Below are positions 46,468 to 58,027 of a stretch of 64,000 nucleotides of DNA, one piece after another. This DNA comes from Tetraselmis striata (Eukaryota; Chlorophyta; Chlorodendrophyceae; Chlorodendrales; Chlorodendraceae). Location: NCBI GenBank assembly GCA_006384855.1, contig VCJN01001658.1, forward strand, positions 102,142 through 166,141. Direction: 5' to 3'. Within the stretch, counting starts at the first letter, position 1. Each line of letters begins with the position of its first letter. A model generated the notes under the pieces. It made no database searches and was not told the origin of the DNA. It saw only the letters and a list, made by a program, of their open reading frames with translations. A program made the translations under genes and the position numbers.

Positions 46468-49375
46468 TCAAGCCAGCCAAGCCGTCACGGCAGCCGTCAG
46501 CAGTGCCGCCAGCAGGAACGGGGGCGCGGCGGCCGGCGCTGCGTGGCTGGGGGTATCGGCGCCTGGGGGTGGGTCGGCGCCGCGCAGGTCGGACAGGGGG
46601 CAGTAGGGGGAGGCTCCTGGGGGTGAGTCGGCCTACGAAAGGGGGTGAAGGGGGAGGGGGGGGGGGGGTTACAGGCTCAGCGTTGCTGCAACCGAGCTCC
46701 CTTAGCCCTTATTCTGAGCGGCAGAAATCGGTCCCGGTGCTCAACAGCGATTTTGTGTGGACAGCCGGTGATCTGACACAAAAAATATTACACGTGACAT
46801 ATACACAGGGCAGCTTCCGCCCGTTGCGTGCATCCGGCACTTGTGTGAGCACTGCCGTAAAGCTGTTAAGCCATACAGCCCGACTCTACTCCATATCAAA
46901 CTACGCCGCGCAGCAATGAGCACCAACAACGCCGCGCCACCGGGCGACAGGGACAAACACCCCCCCCCCCCCCCCCCCCCCCCCCGCCCCCGGGCGGCGC
47001 GCGCCGATCTTTCTTATGTTGACAGTTCTTGATAATTAGATAAGCTGGGAATGAAGTAATTGAAAAGTTCCCTTTTCTAGACCAGAGTGACGAAAGAGGG
47101 AGAGCGGGGGTTTTTTCCATCTGAATCTGTAATGAGTTGAATAGCATTGTATTAAATTTGATGCACTAATGAGTTAACACATTACATTGTATCAAATGTC
47201 ATGAGTTTATGAGGTCAACCTGTAATGAGAGGGAGAGCGGGGGGTCCATCCATCTATGAATCTGTAATGAGTTGAATTGCATTGTATCGGATGTATTGAG
47301 TTAATGCGTCACACTGTATTAAATTACTTAATTAGTTAGTGAGTAAATTGCATTACTAAATTGTACTAAATGTAGATAATGGGTAATAGAGGTAAATCTG
47401 TAATGAAAGGGGGAGCGGGGAGGGGGTCTGCTCATGTACGAATCTGCAATGAGTTAATTAAATAGCATTGTATTAAATGAGCTGATGAGTCAATTGCATT
47501 TCTACATTGTACTATTGTAGCAAGTTATAGATGTAAATCTGTAATGAGAGGGGAGCGGGGTCTTTCCATGTATGAACCTGTAATGAGTTAAATAGCATTG
47601 TATATATTTTGATGCACTAATGAATTAATAACATTACATTTTATCAAATGTCATGAGTTATAGAGGTAAATATGTAATGAGAGGGGGAGCGGGGAATCTT
47701 TCCATGTATGGATCTGTTAATGAGTTAATGGCTAACCGCTCAGCATGGGCAAGACCTACTTCCCCGGCTTGCATGATGTGACCACTCGGATGTCTCAAGC
47801 CTGGGGATAATGGAAGGGGGGGAAGGGGGGGGGGGGGTGCCCACCTGCGCCGCCGCTTCCCCGGCCATCGATAGGAACAAGAAGAGGTCTCGCCACGTCT
47901 CCTGCCACCGCGCGGACGGCGCCGCGTCGACCTCCAGCCTGAGGCGGCATCACCGTTTTGCGCCCTTTACTTCATGATCATGAGATACGGAGCAGCTGAT
48001 GGGAGTGCAGGGCCGGAGCCCCCACTGGTGACCAGGTAAATAATCACGACATCTGCGCCGTGCTGCGGGTGGCCGGAGGACAGCCCGCTGCGCTGTAGAG
48101 AGCGCGCTGAGCAAGTTATTGCGGAGGCGCAGGGGAGGGGGGCTCACTGGGCGGGGTCAGTGACAGCCACGGCGGACACCGTGGCGCCGTCGTCAAAGAG
48201 CGCCGCCTCCCACGGCACGGAGGAGGCTAGGTCCGCGACGATGAGAACCTCCGCGGCCGCCGCCTGCCCTGCCACACTTCCCAGCTCGCGCTGCGGCACG
48301 CCGGGCAGCGGCGAGGCGGCGGCGGCCGCGGCGGGCCAGCCCTGCCAGGCGGCCTCCAGCGCGAGCACGGCGCCGTCGGCGCCCAGCCCCAGCAGCGTGT
48401 AGTTGCGCCCCAGCGGCACGGGCGAGCCATCAAAGGCGGACTTGATGAAGTCGAGGATGTTGTTGGCGATGTTGGTGGTCACCGCGGGGCCGGGCACCGA
48501 GGACAGCGGCTTGGCCGCCAGCAGCGCCTCCAGCCGCGGCCGCGACGCCGCCAGCTGCGCCTCCACCTTGTCGACCGCGCTGCTCCCCGGCTGCAGCATC
48601 ACCTGCGCGCACCAAGCCGCGCCGACATCGCATGGAGACCCCCCTCAAGATCGTACACTGGCACACACCAGACATGCTCCTGCCTGGCGTACGTCCCCAC
48701 CCCCTGGCGCCACCCCAGCCGTGACCCCTTCTTGAAGGGATCTATACACCGGTGCAGCCCATGAGGACATGTGTACACATCTTCCAGTTTCGCTAATTGA
48801 GTAATTGGATGCGACGCCTTGCCTTGCAGTGCTGCTCCGTGCTAATCCAGGCTGCTAGCTGCCGGAGGCTGGGTGGAGAGTGAAAGGGGAGGAGGGGAGC
48901 CGGTAGGAAGGAGGGGAGGGGGAGCAGCCAGGATGCTGTACCGCTGACTGGCGAGACTGCGTTGAATTGAAAGTACGGGAAGGAGGCTGGCCAGCAAGCG
49001 CACCTGTGTCGCGTTAAGCGCGAGGGCGTATCCCGTCACCTGCGCCGCATTGCGCACCAGCTCCTCCATAGAAGCCGCCGGCACCGCACCGTCGGCCACC
49101 AACAGCACCACCGGCAACCGCTCATCCCCGCGGCGCGCCGTCGTCGCAAGTGTAAAGGACGCGCTGTCAGCCGCCTCGCTCTCGAAGGTCAGCGCCGGCC
49201 GCGCGAGGGGCTCGCAGCTCGGGGCCCTCCCTGCCGGTGCCGCCCCAGAGGCGGGGAGAGTCGGCAGCGGTGTCGGCGGTGGCGTGGGCTGTGGCTGGCT
49301 CGCCACCATCCTGACGATAACCAGGGCAGCCAACATCTCCGCAGCGAGTGACACGCTGGCAGCGGAGCGGGCCAT
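46468..49375 (-). CDS. Secreted, possibly GPI-anchored protein of unknown function
   Basis: I do not recognise the family. Exons 49004-49375 (ATG), 48148-48602 and 47845-47938 join in phase and encode about 307 residues. A signal peptide (MARSAASVSLAAEMLAALVI) is followed by a proline-rich stretch with Pro-Thr repeats, then LPVVLLVADGAVP, then TNIANNILDFIKSAF with a possible N-glycosylation site (NYTLLGLGADG), then WRDLFLFLSMAGEAAAQ. A likely last exon at 46468-about 46619 encodes a tail with SDLRGADPPPG, ending in a hydrophobic run (PPFLLAALLTAAVTAWLA) at the stop codon, the layout of a GPI-anchor signal. Its phase does not join directly to exon 3, so another exon must lie between, or the tail belongs elsewhere. 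The third exon's intron starts with a poly-C tract. Confidence 0.6.
47095..47735. repeat. Five diverged tandem units, about 130-180 bp each
   Basis: Each unit starts with GAGAGGGGGAGCGGGG or a variant, then AATCTGTAATGAGTTGAAT, GCATTGTATTAAAT and a TAATGAG end. Units begin near 47097, 47230, 47408, 47550 and 47682. AT-rich, apparently within the last intron of the secreted-protein gene. Confidence 0.75.
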
Positions 49376-52300
49376 GGCGCCGGATGTTGCGTGCCCCCCT
49401 GAACGGGCTGGTCGGGTCCGCGGGGTGCGGCGTTCTGTGGAAGGTGTTCGCTTTATTGCCGCCTAGTCAGCAAGACGGCGACTCGATAGTGGTGTAACGA
49501 CTTGCGGACGGCAGCACGTACGCAGGGAAGCTGCCTGGTGTCGTCGGCGGCAGCGTGGCAGCGAGCTCCAGAATCTCCGGTGTCCCAGCTGGGGTACCAA
49601 GTCAACTCACAGTAATCAAGGCGGTGTCGTGTCCTCGCCCATCTCTGAGTTGCTGCTGATGTCGATATAATCTGCGCGGCGGCGCGAATATTAATGTGGC
49701 GGTGCGGGCCCGCGCCGGTTGGAAGCATTCTCCCGCGCCGCGCGACGACAGCAGCAATTAAGGATTATTATTTCTGTACCGGTACCTGAGTTGTTGGTTA
49801 CATCATCAGGCCAGGGATTTATATTTCTGTAGCTACCTGTACATTTTCGCCGCCGAATAGTCGGTATCTCTGTAGTCGGCACGCCGGAAGCCTTCGGCGA
49901 CTTCGGTGGAACAAGGATTTAATTAAACCCTGAGGCCCGGCCCGTAGTCAATTACCGGCCACCTCTTCGGGCCGTTTGTATGTAAGACCCTAACATATGA
50001 ACCCTAAACACCCTGAACCCCGTTAAGTAACGATACCCGGATACTCGTGTGAATCACCAAAAAAGCCAAGGATTACCTGCGGGTAGTTTTTTTCTTACGA
50101 CGAGTACCTCCTAAGGATTACTGGGGAGCCAGACGATCATTCTGCCCTCGCAGAGCACAACCCCGTCACTGCCGACCTTTATGGCGACGCGCTCACGAAC
50201 TTCCCGGCACCTAGAGACGCTCACTGGCGTGTGCAGCACGCTGCTATCGTAGACGCTTTTTCGCGATCACTGTGTTCACGACCTGAGCGCATCGTTGTTC
50301 GCCGAGAGGTGGCAGGACGACTTGTTCCGGCATGCAGTGGGACCTCTTTCTTTATTATTCTTATTTTTTTGCAACACTTATCGCAGGGATGAACTCAAGG
50401 ACATAGTGCCAGACGCAGAGCTCTTCCTCCCGGCGTTCAACTTCGCGACCGGGAGCAAGGAATTTCCCAGAGCTTGAAGCCCACACTGTTGAAGTTCAAG
50501 ACCATGATGCGGTATGACGAGGTCAACTTCACTGCTGCAGTGCCCCGGGCTTTGACTGTGAGTCGGTTAAGCGCTCCATGCTGTTGGGCGACATGCAATG
50601 GCGGCTGGCAGTGAGGGATGCGGCGTGGCACAACACGGCGCCGGGACATCAGAAGAGCCCGCCACTTCGAGACATCCTGGACATGTCGCATTACACGGCG
50701 GGCATGCATGGTCTTCGGCACAGTGGGTGACGTGAGCAAAGGGATGCGCCGCACGGTTCGCGCTGTCGCATGCTTGGTCGCGGATCGGGGCGCCCTCTCC
50801 AGAGTGCTATCCTAAATCCATTCGCAATACAACTTGATGTGTCGGTCAGTGTTCTTTGAAGACAAGCCAAATTACCAACACATTATCAATTCAATCTTTT
50901 CTTCTCTATTTTAGTAATCGCCAGATATTTCCATGCTAATATAATAGGCTGGTGAGTTTGTATCCCCCAATCCCCATCGTCATTCCCTGCCGTGTGCGCA
51001 TCTTCCTTGTCCGCGCGCGCAACGTTTGCCACGCCGTGCTGCAGATTAATACTACGCGATGCTAATGAGGGGCAATGGACCGCAAAAGTGCGGAATGTGA
51101 GCACTGATGGACTGATACATTAGGATGACTAGCCACATTTTGACGATTGTCTTCGTAGTTCTACTCATACTTCACACCTGGCTACCTTCACATAAGTATG
51201 TGGTTTGCGAATTCAGTCAACCTGCCCGAGTGCACGCGCACTTCATTGAGACCGCACGCGCCTGCATGCATACATGATGCTCAGGGCGATCGTACGGCTT
51301 GGGGATTCAACTGCCGCGATAGCGCGATAGGCCCGGCATTGCCACACGTGATGGTTGCTGCCATTAACACTTTCATTCAGGCAAAGGCTGAGCTTGTGGC
51401 GCTAGCGCAGTGTAGCGCTTCCAAATCACAAATTCCGCCACCATTGTGCATGCGTAACCATGCTGCCATGGGATACAACTACCCCCGCACCCATGCCACA
51501 TCACCCTTGGTATGATAACTATCCGCTATGCGTGAAGGGCGTCGAAAATTTGTCACTAAGCGTATGGGACAGGTCCTATGTATCGATTCCGCTGGTTCAG
51601 GGGCACAATAATGTACATTGTGTTGCGGCAGAGGGTTCTCGTGGCCTCCTTGCCGTGGGGCGAAGCTTTAATATAGTAGTGTAGTGTCCGCATGCCCACA
51701 CCGCGACATCATGAGCCGAGTGGCATGGGAGTGGCGTGAAGTGGAATGAGTTGATTCATGCACTAGAAATAATGCTCTGACAAGGGGGGATCTTCGGCAT
51801 GGCGGCCGTGGGCCGCATCGATCAAGGGGGGTAATGTACCAGCTATGAGCAGTCTGTACACTAGTACACCCTACACACTGTCACACCATCAGGTGTCAGG
51901 TCTTGAGATCCTTTTGGCATATAGTTTACCGATGCGGCGACCAGCGCACACGTTTTCAGCACGCACGTCGGTTTTTGACCCTTTATCTATAAAATCGCAG
52001 CAACGACCTCGAACGACCGCGGTGTTTCCAAAGGGATTGGAAATTTCATGGGGTTTTTTCAAGCTTTTTCTGACATTCTTTCGCAACCCATCAGTGAGCA
52101 AATAATGTACGGTGAGTTTGAGAGCTGCACGCCGACAAGCCACCACGCACGCAGTGCAAAACCCTGAACCCTAAACCTCTTGCCCGCACGAGCACCGGCA
52201 GTAGTTGAAAGATTGCAGTACAGCAGTACAGCTTGACCTACCCCCACCTAGGCATAGCGCTCGGTCTGCCAAGCTGCCTCATCCTTCCAGATTTGAGCAT

Positions 52301-52579
52301 GCGCCTGCTAATGTGTGCAACAATCCCCCCCCCCCCCTCCCCCGCCCCCTCTCCCCTCCCGACGACCGCCTTGAAACACACCCCCGCCCCGAGGCGGGCC
52401 TCAGGTGCTAATACTGCCATGGCAGCTCATGTACACCACGCTGCCCCGGTATAATGCCGGCGAAATGGGGAATTGCTGCTGTTGTGCACAGCTCGCCCAT
52501 CCCCGGCATCCGGACTGCGGCCGGCAACTCATTACATGCCTCAGCCGCCAGCGCGATAGAGAAGGGGGAAAGGGGGGCG
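49376..52579. other. Intergenic with telomere-like remnants
   Basis: ACCCTAACATATGAACCCTA and ACACCCTGAACCCC lie at about 49987-50023, and AAACCCTGAACCCTAAACC at about 52160-52178. A decayed ORF occupies 50132-50830. No other conserved sequence was recognised; 50890-52150 looks non-coding. Confidence 0.45.
50132..50830 (+). pseudogene. Decayed mobile-element-like ORF
   Basis: From 50132 one frame reads EHNPVTADLYGDALTNFPA followed by RDAHWRVQHAAIVDAF. Recognisable-looking coding then continues in other frames (DELKDIVPDAELFLPAF at about 50388; MLLGDMQWRLAVRDAAWH near 50580). The pieces are collinear but split by stops and frame changes. The wording is protein-like rather than random and resembles C-terminal parts of large algal retroelement polyproteins, but I cannot name the family. 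Confidence 0.35.
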
Positions 52580-53622
52580 CTACAGGCACTTGGCGCTCAG
52601 GATGGCGACCTTCTGGGCGGGACGGTCGCTGGCATCCGTGGCGACGTTGCCCATGCGCTTAACGATTGACATGCCGTTGGTGACCTGCGCCGTGTGTCGG
52701 TCGCGTCAGCCGTCCAGACCCCGGGAGATGAGAGGAGGTGAGGAGAGGGAACAGACGAAGGCGGGGGGGGGGGGGGGGGGGGGGGGGCGCGTACCCTGCC
52801 GAAGATGGTGTGCTTGCCGTCCAGCCAGGGGGTTGGTGCCAGCGTGAGGAAGAACTGCGGGCGCCGCGGGGGGTAGAAGGGATGCGGGGGCGCAGGAAGG
52901 GGGAGGGGGGTGATTACCGCTCGGTAAGAGATCAGCAGCTGGGGTCCATGGAAGGTAGGCGGCATCCTCCCTCTCCCTCACCCAGCCCTGAACGGCGCTC
53001 ACCTGGCTGCCGTTGGTGTTGGGCCCCGAGTTGGCCATGCTCAGGATGCCAGCGCCGGTGTGCTTGAGCTCCCGCGTTATCTCGTCCTCAAACTTCTTCC
53101 CGTAGATGGACTCCCCTCCCCGGCCCGTGCCCGTGGGGTCCCCGCCCTGGATCATGAAGTCCTTGATGACGCGGTGAAACTGCAGCAGGCATGGGAGAGG
53201 GAAGGGTCGTCTTAACGCTTCCGTGGCCAGGAATCTGTCTGAGCCCCGCAGCTCACCTGATCGCCCTGGCCCAGTCCCAGCCCAACCCGCCAGGAGCTGC
53301 CGGAGAGAGCTGTTAGGGGCAGGTGGGCGGGGGAGGGGGGGGGGGGGAGGGGGGGGGAGGCAACCTCTAGGCCAGCCAGCGGCCCCCATGTAGGCTACCT
53401 GAGAGACTCAGCGCCGCTTTCGCGGGCAGATGTGAAAGGGAAGGGGGGGGGGGGGGGGGGGGGGGGGGGCGGGAGGCGTACCACAACGCCGTCGTAGTAG
53501 CCCTTCTCAACCAGCTGCAGGAAGTTCTTGCACGTGCGCGGCGCGTGCTTCTGGTACAGCTCCACCGTGACGCTGCCCATGGACGTCTCCAGGCACACGC
53601 GCGGCGCGTAGTCGCCCCCCAT
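52580..53622 (-). CDS. PPIL1: Peptidyl-prolyl cis-trans isomerase, PPIL1-type cyclophilin
   Basis: Four exons with clean phases: 53482-53622 (ATG), 53003-53179, 52795-52854 and 52580-52684 (TAG), giving 47+59+20+34 = 160 residues, the usual size. It begins [20 protein letters not shown]. It then has the catalytic [19 protein letters not shown] (the R of FHR), [16 protein letters not shown] followed by [20 protein letters not shown] (with the conserved W and H), and ends [19 protein letters not shown]1 (CYP18-2 in plants) is a spliceosomal cyclophilin of the activated spliceosome, acting in the nucleus. Two of its three introns carry long poly-C tracts (sense strand) within 15 nt of the donor. 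No frame break is present, unlike several neighbours. Confidence 0.95.
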
Positions 53623-54512
53623 CGCCGCCGCCGGGTGCGGGTGCGGCCGGCTGCCTGTGCGCGGAGGCTGTCCTGCGCCGCGCCCCCCCTGGTAAATTGC
53701 CCAGCCGCTGTCGACCTCCCTGCGCTGCTGTCGAGCCTGTCGCTGAAAGCGCGAGCCGATGATCTGGCCGTGCACAGCCAAGTGGGGCCGCAGTGGGTCT
53801 GGCGGCACCGGCTCCAAACACAGATACCAAGGTCTACGCGACGCCTCAGAACGGTCCGCGACGGGGCGGAACTTCCTTGCCTGACTGGCAGATCACGAAA
53901 GCTTCCGGAAGTCTCCTCGCACCCGCCGCTTTCCCGCCGCGACCTTGGCACCCGAACCACCCGACAGCAGCCCTAGATAAGATACTGGCCGCCGCCTGGA
54001 ACGAAGCCACGCACGGACACCACCGCCGCCCTGCGCCTGGTGCGCTCCGCTACAGGTACACAGGTACACAGGCGGTAAGGATTACTGCTCGCCGTAGCTG
54101 CTCGGCTGATGAAATCAGCATCAGCAGCAGCAGCAGCGCGCAGTGGCAGGATGAAATATTGAGCGCGCTGCGGCTCTGTTCAAGTACTTTCCAGTAGTGC
54201 TCATGTAGAGGTATAGTCGCTTAAGCTGGCTACATGTACGAGTATCGTCCGCTACTCGAGATCATATCGAAATCAGGCGAGTGCGGAAGTGCGGAACCGC
54301 TGCCGACGCTGCGGCGTCTGAGGATTTATTTATTTTAAAATCATTATAATTATTCAGCTTTTACCGGTAATGCGATGCCAGCAGGGGGTACCCCTGGTGC
54401 CAGTCTTGTCCCGGGGGCGAAAAAACAAAACCCTGGTACCAGTACCGGTAGCCTCATGCGGGATGCGGGCCGCTTTTAGGCGGCGGCTTGATGTGTTGAT
54501 TTTCTAGTACTT
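53623..54512. other. 5' flank of the cyclophilin gene and LINE insertion zone
   Basis: GC-rich to about 54200 (promoter/5' UTR by position), then AT-rich. A small LINE 3' end in + orientation is at about 54390-54430 (CTGGTGCCAGTCTTGTCCCG, then GGGGCGAAAAAACA). Confidence 0.45.
54390..54430 (+). mobile_element. Minimal LINE 3'-end fragment
   Basis: About 40 bp of the LINE 3' terminus and A-run, tail-to-tail with the larger element that ends at 54513. Confidence 0.6.
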
Positions 54513-57500
54513 GTTTTTTCGCCCCCGGGACAGGACTGGCACCAGTGAAACCCTTGCATCGTCTCTACGACGGCCGTTTAGGCAGCAATCCAGTTACGGA
54601 AAGCCCTGGGTAGGCGACGCTCCGTTATAGTCATCAAGCAAATTGCCGAAGCATTCTGCAAGACTAATTAAGGGCCAGTGATGGAATTTCCAACACTGTT
54701 GGATCACCGTCTAAAACACTGCCATCAAAATACCCGGCACTGATGACCACGAAAGGTCCGCCCTACCCGTTTGGGCGTCGGCCCATTCGAGTAATGCGAG
54801 TTGGGGCAAGCCCCAACCCGCGGAGCAAAGCATTTCGGGAGTGCGATACATGTGCAACAAAAAAGGCAATGTGAGGGAGGGCCCGACGCCATAGCTGGAA
54901 AAATTTCCCATTCCCAGTAAAATCCAGGGCGCCGTGAAGGGAGGGGGGGACCCCGCCCAAAATAAAGGCAGTTAAGTCCTCAGGTGTTGACGCAATAACC
55001 TGACTACTAATAAAATCCATGAACTCCGGAACTAACAACTCAAAATTATGACGGTGATACCCCCACCGCGCGCGGGCACTCCACCAACATATATATGTTC
55101 GATAGTCTTAGACTCACCTCCGCCACATGCAGGGCAGTGTTCAAGGAACCGCTCAGGCATGGCATAAATCCGGGCCAATCGGCGGGCAGTGGGAAATACT
55201 CGGGTGCGTAATTGTATCATAATGTGCAACCCGGCCACAACCCCCGCGGGGACACCCACACCGTACTGTGGCAACGAGTTTATTTGACGCATAGGACGCC
55301 TGGACATATATACCCCATGTGTTATTGCGTGCTAACGATGCCGACGATTCGTAACGCGCCCACACCGATGCCTTTACTAGTTTAGCGGCATCGCGCGCGG
55401 CTAGTGACCTCCACTCAAGTGGAAGGTGCGCCCCCTCAGCTAGCCCTACGTTCGCCCTAGCTAGTCGATCTAACCACCGCACAGTCCCTGACGTCCACGT
55501 GTTAGGGCGCGCCCGACTTGGCTGATCAACTAAATGGGTTATATATGTATTCAAGTCGGATGCTTTAAGGAACGCCCGAGCCCGTGCCGCAGCGGCCGTA
55601 GCCTCTATGGGCGCAATATCCAATTCCCGCATCATCGGTGCAGTGGCCACCCCAGGGGAGTTTTTACCTAGTACCCCAATGAGGCATCGCAAGCACTGAT
55701 TGAGTACGGTTTGTAATTTATTTGCGCCGCTAGTTCTATCCATGCCCCATACTTCACACCCATAAGTTAAAACCGGCAGTACACAGGTTTTAAAAACCGA
55801 CACACGCACATTAATAGGAATTATGTCCCGTCCACCGACTAATACCGAATCGAGCGCCTCAATAGCGCGTTTACCCTTCTTAACCCGGGCGTCTACTATG
55901 TGTTGCATACCTAAATCCGACTTAATGACCGTACCCAAGTACCTATATTCATTTACAACCGGTACCCGTTCCCCCCCAAGCTGCCATCGGGCAGCTTGTT
56001 CGCGTAACGCGGTCTCGTCGGAATATCGGCCTAATGCCATCACCCCACACTTAAGTACCCCAAACACCATAAAATGGTCCTCCGCCCACTCACTGCGAGA
56101 AGTGGGCGAACATGGCATGCAGGTTATCGAACGAGCCTGTGATACCAACAGCGTCGTCCGCGTATAGCTGACCGGGCACCCTTAGTGGTTGCCTTGCCGC
56201 TAATGTGTCGGTGCACCCTGGTACATCACACCCTAGATGTTCTACCCCATCGAATATATCGTTAATAAATATGTTAAATAGGATGGGGGAAGCGGGGCAT
56301 CCCTGTCGGAGGCCACGCTCTATGGGTATGGGGTATGATAGTGTTCCCGGGGCCACCCCTGTCTTGACCCGTACCATACTATCCATGTATAAAGTTTTAA
56401 TGAAGGTAAGCATATGACCCGTAACTCCTATGGCTTGTAGTTTTAGGAATAAAAGCTCATGAGGTACGGTGTCATACGCCTTCCTAAAGTCAATAAATCC
56501 CGCGTACGTGGGTAGACGTGCCGCTTGGCGACGAGCCGCGATATCGAACAAGCTGGCGACTTGCATGGGGCCCTCCTCATTCCGCATAAAACCCGCTTGC
56601 CAACGGCGGATTATCCCTTTAGCTTGGCAGACGTCTCGCAAGCGTTGGGAAATGACGGTCATAAGGAGTTTCATAGCGGCACCCATAATCGAAATACCCC
56701 TATAATTGTCCATAACGGTCGCGTCGCCTTTCTTGGGCACCGATACTATGGCCGAGCTACGCCACTGCTGGGGGATATAGTCCTTAGTCCATATCCCGTT
56801 AATTAAGGCCAGCATTGCCTTGCCAAAATGGCTATTAGGGGCGTATATCGCCAGTTTTAAAGCCTCTGCAGTGATCCCATCATGCCCCTGGGCCTTATTA
56901 TTTTTCAAACGCCTAAGAGTCTTGACTAGTTCCTCCCAGGTAATATGCCCATTAATCCCGTTTAGTGCGGGGGCAATGGGTGGCGATGTACCGTGGCGGT
57001 GTTCCCACGCCGCACGGTATATCGCAACCCGTTGTGCTAGGGGGTGGGGGTCACGCAGCAGCTCCCGATAGTGCCGCGCCCACCACGCATTGATTTCGCC
57101 CGGCTCGGTATGAAGTACCCCCGATACCGGATCGCGTACTGGCTGGTCGTGCGCGCCCTCGAATGAACCCTGCCCCTTACGGAGAGAGCGCGCCCACTTC
57201 CAGAACTCCCGTCTCCCACCACCCTTCTTAAAATCCTGAACCGCTTTTAGCACGGCCCGCTCCCTCTGGCGGCGGCGGTTATTACGTACTAGTGTCCGGA
57301 CCCTATGCCGTGCAGCAGCATAATGTGCCGACGCTAGAGCGGCATCCCGAGGGCCCCTAGTCCCCCGGCACGCCATAAAGGCCATGCGCCGACGATTAAT
57401 CGCACCTAGGATAGACCGTTGCAGCGGCGGCCCTAGGCCACGACGCTTGGGCTTGGTAACAGCCCCTACCCCACGCGCCGCCGACCATATTGCCCGGATA

Positions 57501-57818
57501 AAGTGGTCAGCGCCGGTGTCTAGGGATCCCCCCCCTCCCGAGGGCCCGCCGTCTACATGTGGGTCATCTAGAGGGGTGAGCACCGCGAACGGATTAGCGG
57601 TGACAAAATCGTGGAACGGCTTGGGCCATTCAGAGGGAGAGTCACCGTGGGCCGGTTTGGGAATGGACCTTGCAGACAGGCGTTCATGCGAGGGAGGTGG
57701 ACAGGTATCCTCACGGATGGCGCCCATGGGGAAAAACAGTAATTTAACCTATTTTGCGCCGTGGAATTCATTTTGCACCGTAGGGTTTGTTTATACCCTA
57801 GTTCCCGGGTTTACTATC
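54513..57818 (-). mobile_element. Non-LTR (LINE) retrotransposon, nearly full length, decayed
   Basis: About 3.3 kb on the minus strand. It has a reverse-transcriptase ORF, a C-terminal cysteine/histidine motif (CPACGGGESKTIEHI), a 3' UTR (54530-54760) and a 3' end seen as TTGTTTTTTCGCCCCCGGGA. A 7-bp direct repeat AGTACTT at 54506-54512 and 57819-57825 may be the target-site duplication, which would set the borders. The 3' part is nearly identical to the fragment at 23415-23935. No apurinic endonuclease domain was recognised upstream, so the element may be 5'-truncated. Confidence 0.85.
54763..57727 (-). pseudogene. LINE reverse transcriptase polyprotein, frame-broken
   Basis: The main frame, 57727-56090 (545 residues), has the RT order: LKNNKAQGHDGITAEALK, WRSSAIVSVPKKGD, NYRGISIMGAAMKLL, GFIDFRKAYDTVPHELLF, GLRQGCPASPILFNIFIND and the catalytic QLYADDAVGI. 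Coding continues after a one-base shift at about 56110 (WAEDHFMVFGVLKCGVMAL, then TYGCEVWGMD), shifts again near 55305 (PQYGVGVPAGVVAGLHIM and the CPAC motif), and again into the last frame, which ends at 54763 (LWRRALPHIAFFVAHVSHSR). The catalytic YADD is intact. The breaks mean no continuous protein as the sequence stands. Confidence 0.85.
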
Positions 57819-58027
57819 AGTACTTAAGACTCACTGGTGATGTAGCTTGGGATTGTAGACCTTGGGTGCAGTGCAGCATTCAACAGCATGAAGGCCAGCC
57901 GCGACGCATATCCAATGTTGGTTTTGGAGCATTTTGTCCAAAATGGGACAAGATGAGGCAATGAAATCAATATTTATTATAATTATTACATCCAGCGGCT
58001 AGCTAGCCACAAGACGGTGCTGATAGT
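57819..58027. other. Short spacer between LINE and transposase-like gene
   Basis: AT-rich at 57960-58000, with TTTTGTCCAAAATGGGACAA palindromic sequence near 57938. Possible 3' end of the element that carries the transposase-like gene; no terminal inverted repeat was proven. Confidence 0.35.
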
